NCBI GenBank assembly: GCA_008017155.1
Contig: SSGX01000018.1
Coordinates: 25,989 to 89,988 of the forward strand
Origin: Neisseriales bacterium
Lineage (GTDB): Bacteria > Pseudomonadota > Gammaproteobacteria > Burkholderiales > UBA11063
Length of the DNA: 64,000 nucleotides
Reading direction: 5' to 3'
Each line of letters opens with the position of its first letter. Position 1 is the first letter of the stretch. A program made the position numbers and the translations under genes. Shown here one piece after another: positions 48,015 through 56,064 of the stretch. The notes under the pieces were generated by a model. It was not told where the DNA came from and made no database searches. It was given only the letters and a program-made list of their open reading frames with translations.

Positions 48015-49436
48015 ATGCAAAACTTTGACGTTGTAGTAATTGGTGGTGGACCTGGTGGTTATGTAGCGGCAATTCGTGCTGCACAACTTGGCTTTAGCAC
48101 TGCATGTATCGATGGCTATCGCCGCAAGGATAAATATTCACTGGGTGGTACTTGTCTAAATGTTGGCTGTATTCCTTCCAAAGCTTTATTACAGTCCTCG
48201 GAAAATTATGCTGAGTTGACGCATAGTTTTGCTGATCATGGTATTAGCTGTGATAATCCCAAAATTGATGTCAAGAAAATGATTGCTCGTAAAGAAGATA
48301 TTGTTGGTAAAAATTCAAATGGGATTTCTTTTTTGTTTAAAAAGAATAAAATTGCTGAATTACATGGTTGGGCAAGTTTTGCCGGTAATAAAGATGGTAA
48401 GTGGGTAATTAGCATTGATGATCAGGGCAAAAAAGAAGAAATAAGCGCAACTCATGTAATTGTTGCCACAGGTTCTAATTCTCGTCATTTACCACAAATT
48501 GCAACTGATAATGTAAACATCCTTGATAATGAAGGTGCTTTAGATTTAACCGAAACACCAAAAGAGTTATGTGTGATTGGTGCTGGAGTAATTGGCTTGG
48601 AAATGGGTAGTGTCTGGGCACGCCTTGGGGCAAAAGTAACAGTTTTAGAGGCTTCTGATAAATTTCTAGGTGCTGCGGATGAACAGGTAGCTAAAGAATT
48701 ACACAAAAATCTAGTTAAGCAAGGTCTTGAAATAAAAACAGGTGTTAAAATCGGTGAAATCAAGAATGCTAAGAAAAAAGTAACGGTTAACTATGAACTT
48801 GGTGGTGAGAAACTGAAACTTGAATGTGATAAATTGCTGGTTTCAATCGGGCGAACTCCAAATACTAATGGACTAAATCCTGAAGCGGTAGGGCTAAAAC
48901 TTGATGAGCGTGGCTTTATCGTGGTAGATGCTGATTGCCGGACAAATTTACCTAATGTATGGGCAATTGGTGATGTTGTCCGTGGTCCAATGTTGGCGCA
49001 TAAAGCTTCTGATGAAGGAATTATTGTTGCTGAGCGCATTGCTGGACAACATCCGCATCTTGATTTTAATACGATACCTTGGGTTATTTATACTAATCCA
49101 GAAATTGCTTGGGTTGGCAAAACTGAGCAGCAATTAACTGCTGAAGGTATAAAATTCAAAAAAGGTGTAGCGAGCTTTATGGCAAACGGGCGTGCACTTG
49201 GACTAGGGCATAATGTTGGTTTTGTTAAAATGCTAGCATGTGAAGAAACTGATCGTATTTTGGGCGTACACATGGTTGGTCCATTTGTCTCCGAACTAAT
49301 TAGTGAAGCAGTAGTGGCTATGGAATTTATGGCGAGTAGTGAAGATTTAGCACGAATTATTCATGCGCATCCTTCATTATCTGAAGTAACTCATGAGGCT
49401 GCATTAGCTTGTGATAAGCGTCAATTGCACGGCTAA
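48015..49436 (+). CDS. lpd: Dihydrolipoyl dehydrogenase (E3)
   Basis: 473 residues from the ATG at 48015, chosen for the AGGA site; an in-frame start at 47970 lacks one. VIGGGPGGYVAAIRAAQLG binds FAD, GGTCLNVGCIPSKALL holds the redox disulfide, GAGVIGLEMGSVWARLG binds NAD, and HAHPSLSEVTHEA supplies the catalytic His-Glu. No lipoyl domain. It reoxidises lipoamide for the 2-oxoglutarate and other dehydrogenase complexes. It is split from sucB by four genes and about 3 kb, and has its own promoter. Confidence 0.96.
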   Translation: MQNFDVVVIGGGPGGYVAAIRAAQLGFSTACIDGYRRKDKYSLGGTCLNVGCIPSKALLQSSENYAELTHSFADHGISCDNPKIDVKKMIARKEDIVGKNSNGISFLFKKNKIAELHGWASFAGNKDGKWVISIDDQGKKEEISATHVIVATGSNSRHLPQIATDNVNILDNEGALDLTETPKELCVIGAGVIGLEMGSVWARLGAKVTVLEASDKFLGAADEQVAKELHKNLVKQGLEIKTGVKIGEIKNAKKKVTVNYELGGEKLKLECDKLLVSIGRTPNTNGLNPEAVGLKLDERGFIVVDADCRTNLPNVWAIGDVVRGPMLAHKASDEGIIVAERIAGQHPHLDFNTIPWVIYTNPEIAWVGKTEQQLTAEGIKFKKGVASFMANGRALGLGHNVGFVKMLACEETDRILGVHMVGPFVSELISEAVVAMEFMASSEDLARIIHAHPSLSEVTHEAALACDKRQLHG

Positions 49437-49517
49437 ATAGAATAGTCTTTATGAGTGATTTGCTCTTAAAGTCTAGTTATAATTATAGAATATAATTTTT
49501 AGTTTTAAGGAATGTTT

Positions 49518-49667
49518 ATGACAACAATTCAGAAAATTCTTGCTCTACGGACAGTAAATGCTTGTAAAAAAGAATCTTGCATGGGTGGTGGAGGAAGTAC
49601 TTCCTGTTCTAAAGGTAGTTGTAAAGGCAGCTGCTCAAGTAAAAGTAACTGTAATCACTCTAACTAG
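49518..49667 (+). CDS. Six-cysteine small peptide, unknown
   Basis: 49 residues; ATG preceded by AAGGAATGTTT. The leader half (MTTIQKILALRTVNA) has no cysteine or signal-peptide hydrophobic core. The rest holds six Cys at 16, 21, 30, 35, 39 and 45 among Gly, Ser, Lys and Asn, ending CNHSN. Such a leader plus Cys/Gly/Ser core is what metal-binding peptides and precursors of modified peptides (RiPPs) look like. It has its own terminator 25 bp later. Too short for routine gene calling, but the ribosome site, the clean frame and the terminator make it convincing. Confidence 0.65.
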   Translation: MTTIQKILALRTVNACKKESCMGGGGSTSCSKGSCKGSCSSKSNCNHSN

Positions 49668-49691
49668 TTCTTAATAATTAGTTTTTACATC

Positions 49692-49717
49692 GCTGATGGA
49701 TAATCCATCAGCTTTTG
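49692..49717 (+). terminator. Rho-independent terminator after the six-cysteine peptide gene
   Basis: GCTGATGGA, loop TAA, TCCATCAGC then TTTTGTTTTT. Confidence 0.88.
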
Positions 49718-49732
49718 TTTTTGGATATGATA

Positions 49733-50176
49733 ATGAAATTACCTGAAAAATCAGTAATTGATAGTTGGGAAAACTTGCCAACAATTTATCGTTTAATGCA
49801 TGAAAACCGCTGGAATAAGCATATTGCTAGTCAATGGTTTACTGATTTTATGCGTTGGCTCTATACTTCACACCGTAGCGAACTAGAAAGTAACAAACCA
49901 TTTATGATGGACAATCTGCATTATCTTGACGAGGTTTGGCATGCATATATACTAAATACGCGTGATTATTTTAAAATGAGTCGAGATTTATTTGATGTAG
50001 AATATATTCATCACAATCCGGAAAATCCATTCTTATCTTCAGCCATGCCTGATGAAGTAACTGCGTATCAGATGAATATGCTTCTTGAAGATTGGGGTGA
50101 AGAGTATATTGATCGTGTCTGGTCTTATGGTGCTGATATGTATGATATTATTGATGCAGCTATAACAAAGAAGTAG
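49733..50176 (+). CDS. GRDP-like (WHA motif) protein, unknown function
   Basis: 147 residues from ATG 49733; GGA lies upstream and in-frame earlier starts fall in the terminator. YLDEVWHAYILNTRDYF followed by IHHNP resembles the bacterial form of the glycine-rich-domain-containing-protein-like family (PF07173 in my recollection), which has a conserved D-x-x-W-H-x-x-I/L pattern and a later His-His. The His cluster could bind metal. Many relatives, as I recall, carry Cys/Gly-rich tails; here a separate Cys-rich peptide lies just upstream. Acidic C-terminus; cytoplasmic. The next gene begins 6 bp on. Confidence 0.65.
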   Translation: MKLPEKSVIDSWENLPTIYRLMHENRWNKHIASQWFTDFMRWLYTSHRSELESNKPFMMDNLHYLDEVWHAYILNTRDYFKMSRDLFDVEYIHHNPENPFLSSAMPDEVTAYQMNMLLEDWGEEYIDRVWSYGADMYDIIDAAITKK

Positions 50177-50182
50177 CGAGAT

Positions 50183-50749
50183 ATGATTAGAAGCTTGAAG
50201 ACTAAGTTAATTTTACCGTTATTTTTTATTATCGGAATGGTTAATTCTGTATTCGCAATTTCTGGGTTTCAAAAGCAAGATATCCTTGAATCAATGAACG
50301 GTTTTTTAACGACACTCAATAATAATGAGTCTTGGTCTAATTTAGTTCCATATATTGATTTTCCTGATGCAGGTGTGCCAGACTGTGGTATGTTTATTGA
50401 AAGCTATACCAGCCATGTTTTAATGATAAATGGAAATAAGGCAAGCGTCAGAGTTCGATTTATAGTTGCGGGTGAATTTGCCGGTACGAATTATTATTTG
50501 TACCCTAAAACTATTGAACGATTTATTACCTATAATTTAATCTATACAAAACGCCAGTGGGCTACTATTGAGGAATCTGGTATAACTAGTTATCAACCAG
50601 TCTATGGTGATGGTTATAGCTGGAAAGTTAGAACGATTCAAATTGCCCTCATGAATGTAAAATATATGGATTGGCATATGCGTTATTATGACCCTCACAT
50701 TCCGAATCGTGCAAAAAAAGTATTCCCCACTAAACATTGTTGGGAATGA
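50183..50749 (+). CDS. Exported protein, unknown function
   Basis: 188 residues with a signal peptide (MIRSLKTKLILPLFFIIGMVNSVFA then ISGF). It has a single cysteine pair (DCGMF and HCWE). The body resembles small secreted proteins with mixed alpha/beta fold; aromatic residues are frequent near the end (YMDWHMRYYDPHIPN). No family recognised. It is 6 bp after the GRDP-like gene, so the two form an operon closed by a terminator at 50809. Confidence 0.7.
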   Translation: MIRSLKTKLILPLFFIIGMVNSVFAISGFQKQDILESMNGFLTTLNNNESWSNLVPYIDFPDAGVPDCGMFIESYTSHVLMINGNKASVRVRFIVAGEFAGTNYYLYPKTIERFITYNLIYTKRQWATIEESGITSYQPVYGDGYSWKVRTIQIALMNVKYMDWHMRYYDPHIPNRAKKVFPTKHCWE

Positions 50750-50808
50750 TATATTAGATAGTAAGATAACTTTGATAAAGATATTTTACGATCTAATAGT
50801 CATATTGT

Positions 50809-50839
50809 AAAAAATGCTGGAAATTTTCCGGCATTTTTT
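50809..50839 (+). terminator. Rho-independent terminator after the 50183 gene
   Basis: AAAAATGCTGG and its partner CCGGCATTTTT form an 11-bp stem with one G-T pair, then T residues. Confidence 0.8.
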
Positions 50840-50847
50840 ATTAGACA

Positions 50848-50862
50848 CTGCCATTTTGGCAG
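50848..50862. promoter_or_regulatory. 15-bp palindrome upstream of leader 2
   Basis: CTGCCATTTTGGCAG, identical to 20151-20165. It ends 1 bp before the -35 box of the promoter at 50864, an operator-like position. Confidence 0.5.
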
Positions 50863-50863
50863 A

Positions 50864-50892
50864 TTGTTAAAAAAAATTGGTTTTGCTACAAT
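50864..50892 (+). promoter_or_regulatory. Sigma70 promoter candidate for the PAS/LuxR gene
   Basis: TTGTTA, 17-bp spacer, TACAAT. Predicted transcript start is near 50899, about 10 nt before the leader stem. Confidence 0.6.
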
Positions 50893-50908
50893 CCCACCAT
50901 ATTCAATA

Positions 50909-50990
50909 GAGCTCTTTCATAACCAATTATTTTGCTCTTAGACTTTATGACAACGAATAAGAGTTAAAGAAGCAGGTTAAGAAAGAGGTC
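50909..50990 (+). ncRNA. Structured 5' leader of the PAS/LuxR gene, riboswitch-like (leader 2)
   Basis: GAGCTCTTTC (50909-50918) pairs with GAAAGAGGTC (50981-50990) with one G-G mismatch. TAACC (50920-50924) pairs with GGTTA (50975-50979), extending the helix. CTCTTA (50935-50940) pairs with TAAGAG (50958-50963) around a 17-nt loop. The internal-loop bases (AATTATTTTG on one side, TTAAAGAAGCA on the other) match leader 1 closely. Compared with leader 1, pairs change U-A to C-G in the closing stem and U-G to C-G in the inner stem. The start codon at 51026 is 35 nt downstream of the stem. Confidence 0.6.
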
Positions 50991-51025
50991 TAATATGTCA
51001 TAAGAAATCTGAGAGGTAGATATAT

Positions 51026-51775
51026 ATGAGTAGAGAATTACATCCTGTTCTAATGCAGGCAGTTAATAGTATTAATTTTTTCTCAAAGATAAAGTATCTT
51101 TTTTATCTTAAAAATAAAGATGGTAATTATCTTGCTATGACAGATTATGCGGCTCACGTGTATGGTATTGAAAGTCCCGAATTAGCAATCGGTAAGTCAA
51201 TGTTTGAACTTTTAGGTGAAAAACATCCAAAGATAAGCAAACAAACTATGGAGATTGAGGAACGTTTTATTGGTTCAGATGCGGATACAATGTCAGTAAT
51301 TAATTTTTTTTCTTATGCTGATAATGTTCAGGTACGATTGGTATTGAGGACTAAGCTCAAAGATCCAGAGACAGGCGAGGTGCTTGGTATGTTGTGTCAA
51401 GAAATTCCATCCGGGTTAAATAATGAATGTATGTCAATAATGGATTCTTTAGGTGAATCTTCATCAATCAAATTTCCTGATACTGACTATAATCCGGTTA
51501 TTGACAAATTAACTTCATATGAACATGAAGTTTGTTTTCTAGTTTCAATTGGTTGGAGTCCTTCGCAGATCCAAAATTTTCTTAATCGCTTGTATCCAGA
51601 GCAACAAAGAACATTAGATGCAATCATTAAAAAGAAAAATGCAATTTGTAATAAATTTGATCTTGAGTTTAATCATATTTCCAATCTCAAAGATTTTTTG
51701 ATCAAAAATGAAGTTTATAAGCAGATTCCACAAAAGTTACTAAGTCATCTTCAAGGTGCTTATATGGTTAATTAA
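51026..51775 (+). CDS. PAS domain regulator with LuxR-like C-terminal region
   Basis: 249 residues. Residues 20-130 form a PAS sensor (FYLKNKDGNYLAMTDYAAHVYG, IGKSMFELLGE). Residues 165-240 hold a diverged LuxR-type helix-turn-helix (LTSYEHEVCFLVSIGWSPSQIQNFL...IIKKKNAICNKF). It is a paralogue of the proteins at 52804 and 53508, which share the same layout. Probably a cytoplasmic one-component regulator; ligand unknown. Its transcript carries the structured leader 2, so expression is likely controlled at the RNA level. GAGAGG lies upstream of the ATG. Confidence 0.75.
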   Translation: MSRELHPVLMQAVNSINFFSKIKYLFYLKNKDGNYLAMTDYAAHVYGIESPELAIGKSMFELLGEKHPKISKQTMEIEERFIGSDADTMSVINFFSYADNVQVRLVLRTKLKDPETGEVLGMLCQEIPSGLNNECMSIMDSLGESSSIKFPDTDYNPVIDKLTSYEHEVCFLVSIGWSPSQIQNFLNRLYPEQQRTLDAIIKKKNAICNKFDLEFNHISNLKDFLIKNEVYKQIPQKLLSHLQGAYMVN

Positions 51776-51778
51776 GTT

Positions 51779-51807
51779 AAAATACTCCTATTTTTAGGAG
51801 TATTTTT
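51779..51807. terminator. Bidirectional terminator between 51026 and 51810 genes
   Basis: AATACTCCTA, T-rich loop, TAGGAGTATT flanked by A and T runs. Confidence 0.88.
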
Positions 51808-51809
51808 TG

Positions 51810-52715
51810 TTATCTATTGCAGGTTTGGAGAATATCTTTACGAAATTTGAGCTGTGCTGGATAGATTCTACTTGCTATTAAAGGTAAGGCAATCGCAAGG
51901 GCTAAGAGCATTGCAATAGTAACTGGTAATAGAGCTCCTTTTAGGGTGAAAAACTGGACTAAAAAAGTGAGTATTGGGGTAAAGCCCATAGCTAAAGAAA
52001 AATTTTCTGAACCAAATTTCTCAATGCATAATTGTCCGAAGTAAAGTGGCAATACTAGTGTAATCATACCGATAATAATTCCCTTAATCACAACTAAATT
52101 CGTAAATAAATGGAATTCATGACGATAAGTAATTAGCCCTAATGGTAAGATCAGTAAAAGCCAGTAACGTAATGCCAAAATCTGACGTGAATTTAATCCT
52201 TTATGATTAAGCCCTTTCGAAGCACGCAAATAAAGATACAGTGATAATCCGGTTAACATTGTGATTAATACTCCAATGATAATTTTGGGCATAGAGAAAC
52301 TATTAAATGTTGCAAAGTAAAATAAACCAAAAGTAATAAATATCAAAGCTACCTGAATTATATAAACTGGTTTTCGGTTAGTAATTGCCATTACTAAAGC
52401 ACCAAAAAAGCTAGGCCAGCCAAGATAGCTAAAGACAAAAATAAATGGAGTATAAACTATCGGAATAATAAATCCGGCAACCCACATAAAAGTCGTAGTT
52501 GCAATTACTTTAGTTATTCCCACCCAGAGACTTCTATCTTTGAAGATTCGCGTATAAGTTGGTTTGTTTTGTCCAAAATTTAATAAATGAAAGCTTATTA
52601 CTGCAGTTGCTGCCGATATGAATATTAGAATGTCGTGATTAATCCCTTGTCCCCAGAAATAGATTATAATAGGGGCAATTGCATTAAATGCGAGAAAAAG
52701 AATCAAGTAAATCAT
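51810..52715 (-). CDS. Multi-spanning membrane protein, DMT (EamA)-like transporter
   Basis: 301 residues, about ten membrane segments, in two halves of five. Size and topology suit the drug/metabolite transporter superfamily (WPSFFGALVMAITNRKP and the C-terminal half LPLYFGQLCIEKFG...AMGFTPILTFLVQ recall EamA repeats), but no strict signature is seen. Substrate unknown. It is convergent with the 51026 gene and divergent from the 52804 regulator. Confidence 0.6.
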   Translation of the reverse strand: MIYLILFLAFNAIAPIIIYFWGQGINHDILIFISAATAVISFHLLNFGQNKPTYTRIFKDRSLWVGITKVIATTTFMWVAGFIIPIVYTPFIFVFSYLGWPSFFGALVMAITNRKPVYIIQVALIFITFGLFYFATFNSFSMPKIIIGVLITMLTGLSLYLYLRASKGLNHKGLNSRQILALRYWLLLILPLGLITYRHEFHLFTNLVVIKGIIIGMITLVLPLYFGQLCIEKFGSENFSLAMGFTPILTFLVQFFTLKGALLPVTIAMLLALAIALPLIASRIYPAQLKFRKDILQTCNR

Positions 52716-52803
52716 GGTTTATGCTCTAAAATAGTTAATGTCATGATTATATTGAAATAACCAATATTTTCATACCTTGTTTTTGCCAGGGGATTTTAAT
52801 TAT

Positions 52804-53511
52804 ATGCTGGAATTATTTGTAGACAAGCTTGCTGGATTGGCGAATATGCTGCCAACGCAGATAATCGGGGTCAAAGATCTTGACTCGCGCTATATTTATT
52901 GTTCACCAAATTTTGCGGAACTTCTCGGTTATTCAGTAGCAGAAATCGTAGGAAAACATGATATGTTTATTGGCGAAGAGAATAACGCTTCACGAATTTG
53001 TGAAGATCAGCAGATTATTCATGAAAGAAAAGCATTACCATTTATCCATATTGATAAAATTAAGGGCAGATTGACTCCGCTAACTTTTATCAAATCACCA
53101 ATTATTGATGGAGGCACTGATAATGTAATCGGTATTTTATGTCAAGTATTTGAGTTTGCAACTCTTGATCCGGCACAGCAGATCCTTAATCTATATCAAA
53201 ATTTAAGCCTTACTCGACAACAGAATCAACAGTTGCCGCATTTAACCAAACGCGAAAAACAAATAGTATTTCTTTTTTTAGCTAATCTGAATAGTGCTGA
53301 AATGGTTGAGGTTATTCATCGTATGGAGGGTAAAAAAATTAGTAAAGGTACCATTGATTGTGTATTTACTGATCAACTATTTCACAAATTTGGAGTATAT
53401 AATCGGCAGGCATTGTATGTGAAATTGGTTCAGCTTGGCTACAATCGCTTAATTCCAACCGAAATGCTACCATCGACTACGATTGCACTTGACACCCATG
53501 ATTTATATTAA
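52804..53511 (+). CDS. PAS domain regulator with LuxR-like helix-turn-helix
   Basis: 235 residues from the ATG at 52804 (AGGGG upstream; an in-frame TTG at 52777 precedes it). PAS domain: IIGVKDLDSRYIYCSPNFAELLGYSVAEIVGKHDMF, residues 15-115. HTH: LTKREKQIVFLFLANLNSAEMVEVI, residues 148-215. The PAS domain is closer to the classical pattern than in its neighbours. Divergent from the DMT-like transporter, a candidate target. Overlaps the end of the 53508 gene by 4 bp, tail to tail. Confidence 0.8.
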   Translation: MLELFVDKLAGLANMLPTQIIGVKDLDSRYIYCSPNFAELLGYSVAEIVGKHDMFIGEENNASRICEDQQIIHERKALPFIHIDKIKGRLTPLTFIKSPIIDGGTDNVIGILCQVFEFATLDPAQQILNLYQNLSLTRQQNQQLPHLTKREKQIVFLFLANLNSAEMVEVIHRMEGKKISKGTIDCVFTDQLFHKFGVYNRQALYVKLVQLGYNRLIPTEMLPSTTIALDTHDLY

Positions 53512-54296
53512 AAATTGAAATATTTAACAACCAAATTATGATCCTGTACAAGGATGCATGGACGGCAAAGACTTTGTGGAATATACTTTGCATAACCCAT
53601 TTTGCGTGCTTTGACTATTAGTCTATTTATGTCGTTGTCTTCAATTCCAAATCTTGGGCAAATTGATTCTCTTACTATCCTTGATAATGTTCCATAGCTT
53701 ATTTCAAGAATTTGTGAAGCCATCCGCTGACTGATTCCTGAGACCATTAGAAAAAGAACTTCATGCTGGCGATTAGTTAATTGCACCTTAAATTTAAGAT
53801 CATCTGGCATAGGGATTAGAAAATTTGCTTGTAATGATTCGGTTAATGAGAAATACTCTTGAATTCCCCACATACTATATCCTGAAATGATGTGTTCTAC
53901 TCCAATAACTTGCGAGTTTTGATTGAATGATGGAATAGCATGAATCAGTAATGATTTATATTCTCCCTGATATGGCCAAAATGCGATATATTGTACGGGG
54001 GTTTTGTCATCAATGACAATTTCATATATTATCTTAATGATTTTTTCAATATCACTAGAACGATGAAACTTATTCAGTGAGTTATCACTACTTTTATGCT
54101 TTAAATATTGGTTATCAGCCAGCTTAAATATGTCTGTAATCTTACCGTCAATCTTGTCCATTATAGACAATTGCTCCTTTGCTTTATCATTAATCTGGCT
54201 TATATTAAGCTTTTCATCGGTTAAAATAAAACCAACAGAATTATTTAGTCCAGTCATTAAGTACGGTACAGTTTCCACATTTTTTGCTTTAGGCAT
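53508..54296 (-). CDS. PAS-like regulator with LuxR-like helix-turn-helix
   Basis: 262 residues. N-terminal region to about 140 looks like a PAS-type sensor (VGFILTDEKLNISQIND), more diverged. HTH: LTNRQHEVLFLMVSGISQRMASQILEISYGTLSRIV, around residues 170-235. Third member of the local family; its C-terminus is longer (CRPCILVQDHNLVVKYFNF). No leader like that of the 51026 gene is present. Target unknown. Confidence 0.75.
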   Translation of the reverse strand: MPKAKNVETVPYLMTGLNNSVGFILTDEKLNISQINDKAKEQLSIMDKIDGKITDIFKLADNQYLKHKSSDNSLNKFHRSSDIEKIIKIIYEIVIDDKTPVQYIAFWPYQGEYKSLLIHAIPSFNQNSQVIGVEHIISGYSMWGIQEYFSLTESLQANFLIPMPDDLKFKVQLTNRQHEVLFLMVSGISQRMASQILEISYGTLSRIVRESICPRFGIEDNDINRLIVKARKMGYAKYIPQSLCRPCILVQDHNLVVKYFNF

Positions 54297-54439
54297 GAAT
54301 TTTAATCTTTTTTAAATAAACTGAAAATACGGCTATATTTATGGAATTGATTATACTATTTTGTGGGAGGCTGAATTAAGTTAAATTAGCACACAAAGCT
54401 ATAAAATTTGAATATTGAGTAATGAAGAGGTAAAATATA

Positions 54440-54459
54440 AGAAGCCAGATCTGGCTTCT
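54440..54459 (-). terminator. Terminator after the cupin gene
   Basis: AGAAGCCAGATCTGGCTTCT, a perfect 20-bp palindrome directly after the cupin stop on the minus strand, followed on that strand by a T-rich tract. Confidence 0.7.
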
Positions 54460-54461
54460 AT

Positions 54462-54785
54462 TTAATTTGTAGGAGTTTGAGCTAAACTAAGTCTGATAAT
54501 GGAATCTTCAAGTCCAAGTAAACTATGTGGAATTTTTGCACCAAGATTTATGCTACTGCCCTTAATTAGTATAAATTCCTTATTTTCGACATTAAATTTA
54601 ATTGCACCATCCATTACCATGACTATAATCGGTGCTGGAGCGGTATGTTCTTTCATCAATTGATTTTTACTCAGACAAATTCTGATCTCTTTGGATACAG
54701 AAGTTTCCAAAATCTTCTTAACCATTACTTTGTCTTTGGAAAATTCAATTCCTTCATAAAAGTTAGTAATACTATAGTTGTTCAT
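54462..54785 (-). CDS. Small cupin-domain protein
   Basis: 107 residues, a single small cupin: KEHTAPAPIIVMVMDGAIKFNVENKEFILIKGSSINLGAKIPHSLLGLED. Only some of the usual metal-binding residues are visible (His in EHTAP, His in IPHSL). Last gene of the alternative oxidase/haemoglobin cluster, so it may serve in NO or respiratory stress; the function is unknown. It starts 47 bp after the haemoglobin stop. Confidence 0.8.
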   Translation of the reverse strand: MNNYSITNFYEGIEFSKDKVMVKKILETSVSKEIRICLSKNQLMKEHTAPAPIIVMVMDGAIKFNVENKEFILIKGSSINLGAKIPHSLLGLEDSIIRLSLAQTPTN

Positions 54786-54832
54786 AAAGGTTATCCTTTG
54801 ATTTGAGAGTATGTTCTTATTTTATTTTAGAT

Positions 54833-55237
54833 TTACGCCATTATTTCTGGCTCTGCTATTACATTTTTGGCAAGAACCCGGGTAGACAGATTTTCTTTTA
54901 TAATTGCTGCATATTGTTTAATTTTTTCACTATTTGGTCCAGAGAATATTTCATCGGTAGTACTTGTAAATAATTGTAACCAATGATCAAAATGCTCAAT
55001 AGCTAGCGGTTGTTTTGCATTTAATTCCATATGTTTTCTCATTGGATTACCATTAAACACATTTTTACTAAAGAGGATACTTTCCCAGAAATCATACATT
55101 TGTGGCAAATGCTCTTCCCAGTTGACTTGTGCAACTTCATTAAAAAATATGCCTATTTTATGATCAATTCTTACCTTATCATAAAAGGTATTTACCAATT
55201 TTTCTATATCTTTACGATTTACTAGATCTTGTTTCAT
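54833..55237 (-). CDS. Group III truncated haemoglobin
   Basis: 134 residues. LPQMYDFWESILFSKNVFNGNPMRKHMEL and LAIEHFDHWLQLFTSTTDEIFSG match group III truncated globins (as in Campylobacter Ctb), with the proximal His in the F-helix segment. Known relatives are tied to oxygen or nitric oxide handling. It follows the alternative oxidase gene by 21 bp, so the two are co-transcribed. Its C-terminus continues past the globin fold by about 20 residues. Confidence 0.88.
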   Translation of the reverse strand: MKQDLVNRKDIEKLVNTFYDKVRIDHKIGIFFNEVAQVNWEEHLPQMYDFWESILFSKNVFNGNPMRKHMELNAKQPLAIEHFDHWLQLFTSTTDEIFSGPNSEKIKQYAAIIKENLSTRVLAKNVIAEPEIMA

Positions 55238-55258
55238 TTTAGTTCTGCTTTCAGCTAT

Positions 55259-55900
55259 TCATTTTGTTTCAGGATAAATATTCTGTAGAATTTTATTGCC
55301 TGCATTGATATTATCAGATAGTTGGTGATTAACGTCGCGATGTTTACATTCATCAATTCCAGTTGCAATTACAACATCACGTAAAGTAGCATTTTCATTA
55401 AGTTTCCAGTAGTTTATTGCGATTTTTGGGGCAGGTGTATTTACAATTTGTCCATTGTCAATTGCCTCAAGATAGTGGTTATAACTAACCACTGCCTCTT
55501 CTTCCAAATAGCCAACAAAGCGATGCGCAGTTCTGCTTGAGAGCATATACATTAGAAGATAGAAAGGCGTGAACAAAATTTGGACTAGATAAATAGCAAA
55601 GCGTTCAAAATAGCTTGGTTTACCAATTTGGATATAAACGAGCAGATGCATCTTCTCATTTTCTGCTTCTTCGTATAGTTGATTGATCCAGCCATTATCA
55701 TTTTTAATCCGCCGTAAACAGCGAAGGTGAAGTAGCCATGTTGCTACCATACCCGGAACAGCTGCCACTGTCTCTAACATGATTGCTCGATTAGCATATC
55801 GTTTACCAAAGTAGATGTCTGCAAGTGCCCTAAAAAATTTGACTAATCCATAAGCAATTGCATCATGAATAGAACTAACTGATTTATGCGTAGCTTTCAT
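55259..55900 (-). CDS. aox: Alternative oxidase (cyanide-insensitive ubiquinol oxidase)
   Basis: 213 residues from the ATG at 55900, which has GGAG upstream; in-frame earlier ATGs precede that site. The diiron ligands are all present in order: Glu in MLETVAAVPG, Glu and His in AENEKMHL, Glu in LEEEAVVSY, Glu and His in DECKHRDVNH. It oxidises ubiquinol and reduces oxygen to water at the inner membrane without pumping protons, and resists NO and cyanide. Rare in bacteria; it is clustered with a truncated globin and an NsrR-type regulator, as in NO-tolerance loci. Confidence 0.92.
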   Translation of the reverse strand: MKATHKSVSSIHDAIAYGLVKFFRALADIYFGKRYANRAIMLETVAAVPGMVATWLLHLRCLRRIKNDNGWINQLYEEAENEKMHLLVYIQIGKPSYFERFAIYLVQILFTPFYLLMYMLSSRTAHRFVGYLEEEAVVSYNHYLEAIDNGQIVNTPAPKIAINYWKLNENATLRDVVIATGIDECKHRDVNHQLSDNINAGNKILQNIYPETK

Positions 55901-55944
55901 TTTTATCTCCATTTGTTTATTCGATAACATGATTATAACAAATA

Positions 55945-55961
55945 TTGTATTTTAAATACAA
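55945..55961. promoter_or_regulatory. NsrR/Rrf2-type operator candidate
   Basis: TTGTATTTTAAATACAA is a perfect 17-bp palindrome in the aox/nsrR-like intergenic region, of the form known for NsrR sites (TGTATTT-N-AAATACA core). A weaker copy (TTGCATTAAAAATATAA, 13 of 17) lies at 55980-55996. Position between divergent genes suits control of aox and self-control. Confidence 0.7.
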
Positions 55962-56064
55962 GTATTAGCTTTAAAATAATTGCATTAAAAATATAAGTAT
56001 TGGATATACGAGGCTTATCTATGGTATATTTATGGATAATTAAGTAAATATTTAGATAGATAAA

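Noticed and set aside
49518..49667. Match to the SCIFF family of six-cysteine peptides
   Set aside because: Cysteine count is the same, but spacing and leader differ, and there is no radical-SAM maturase nearby.
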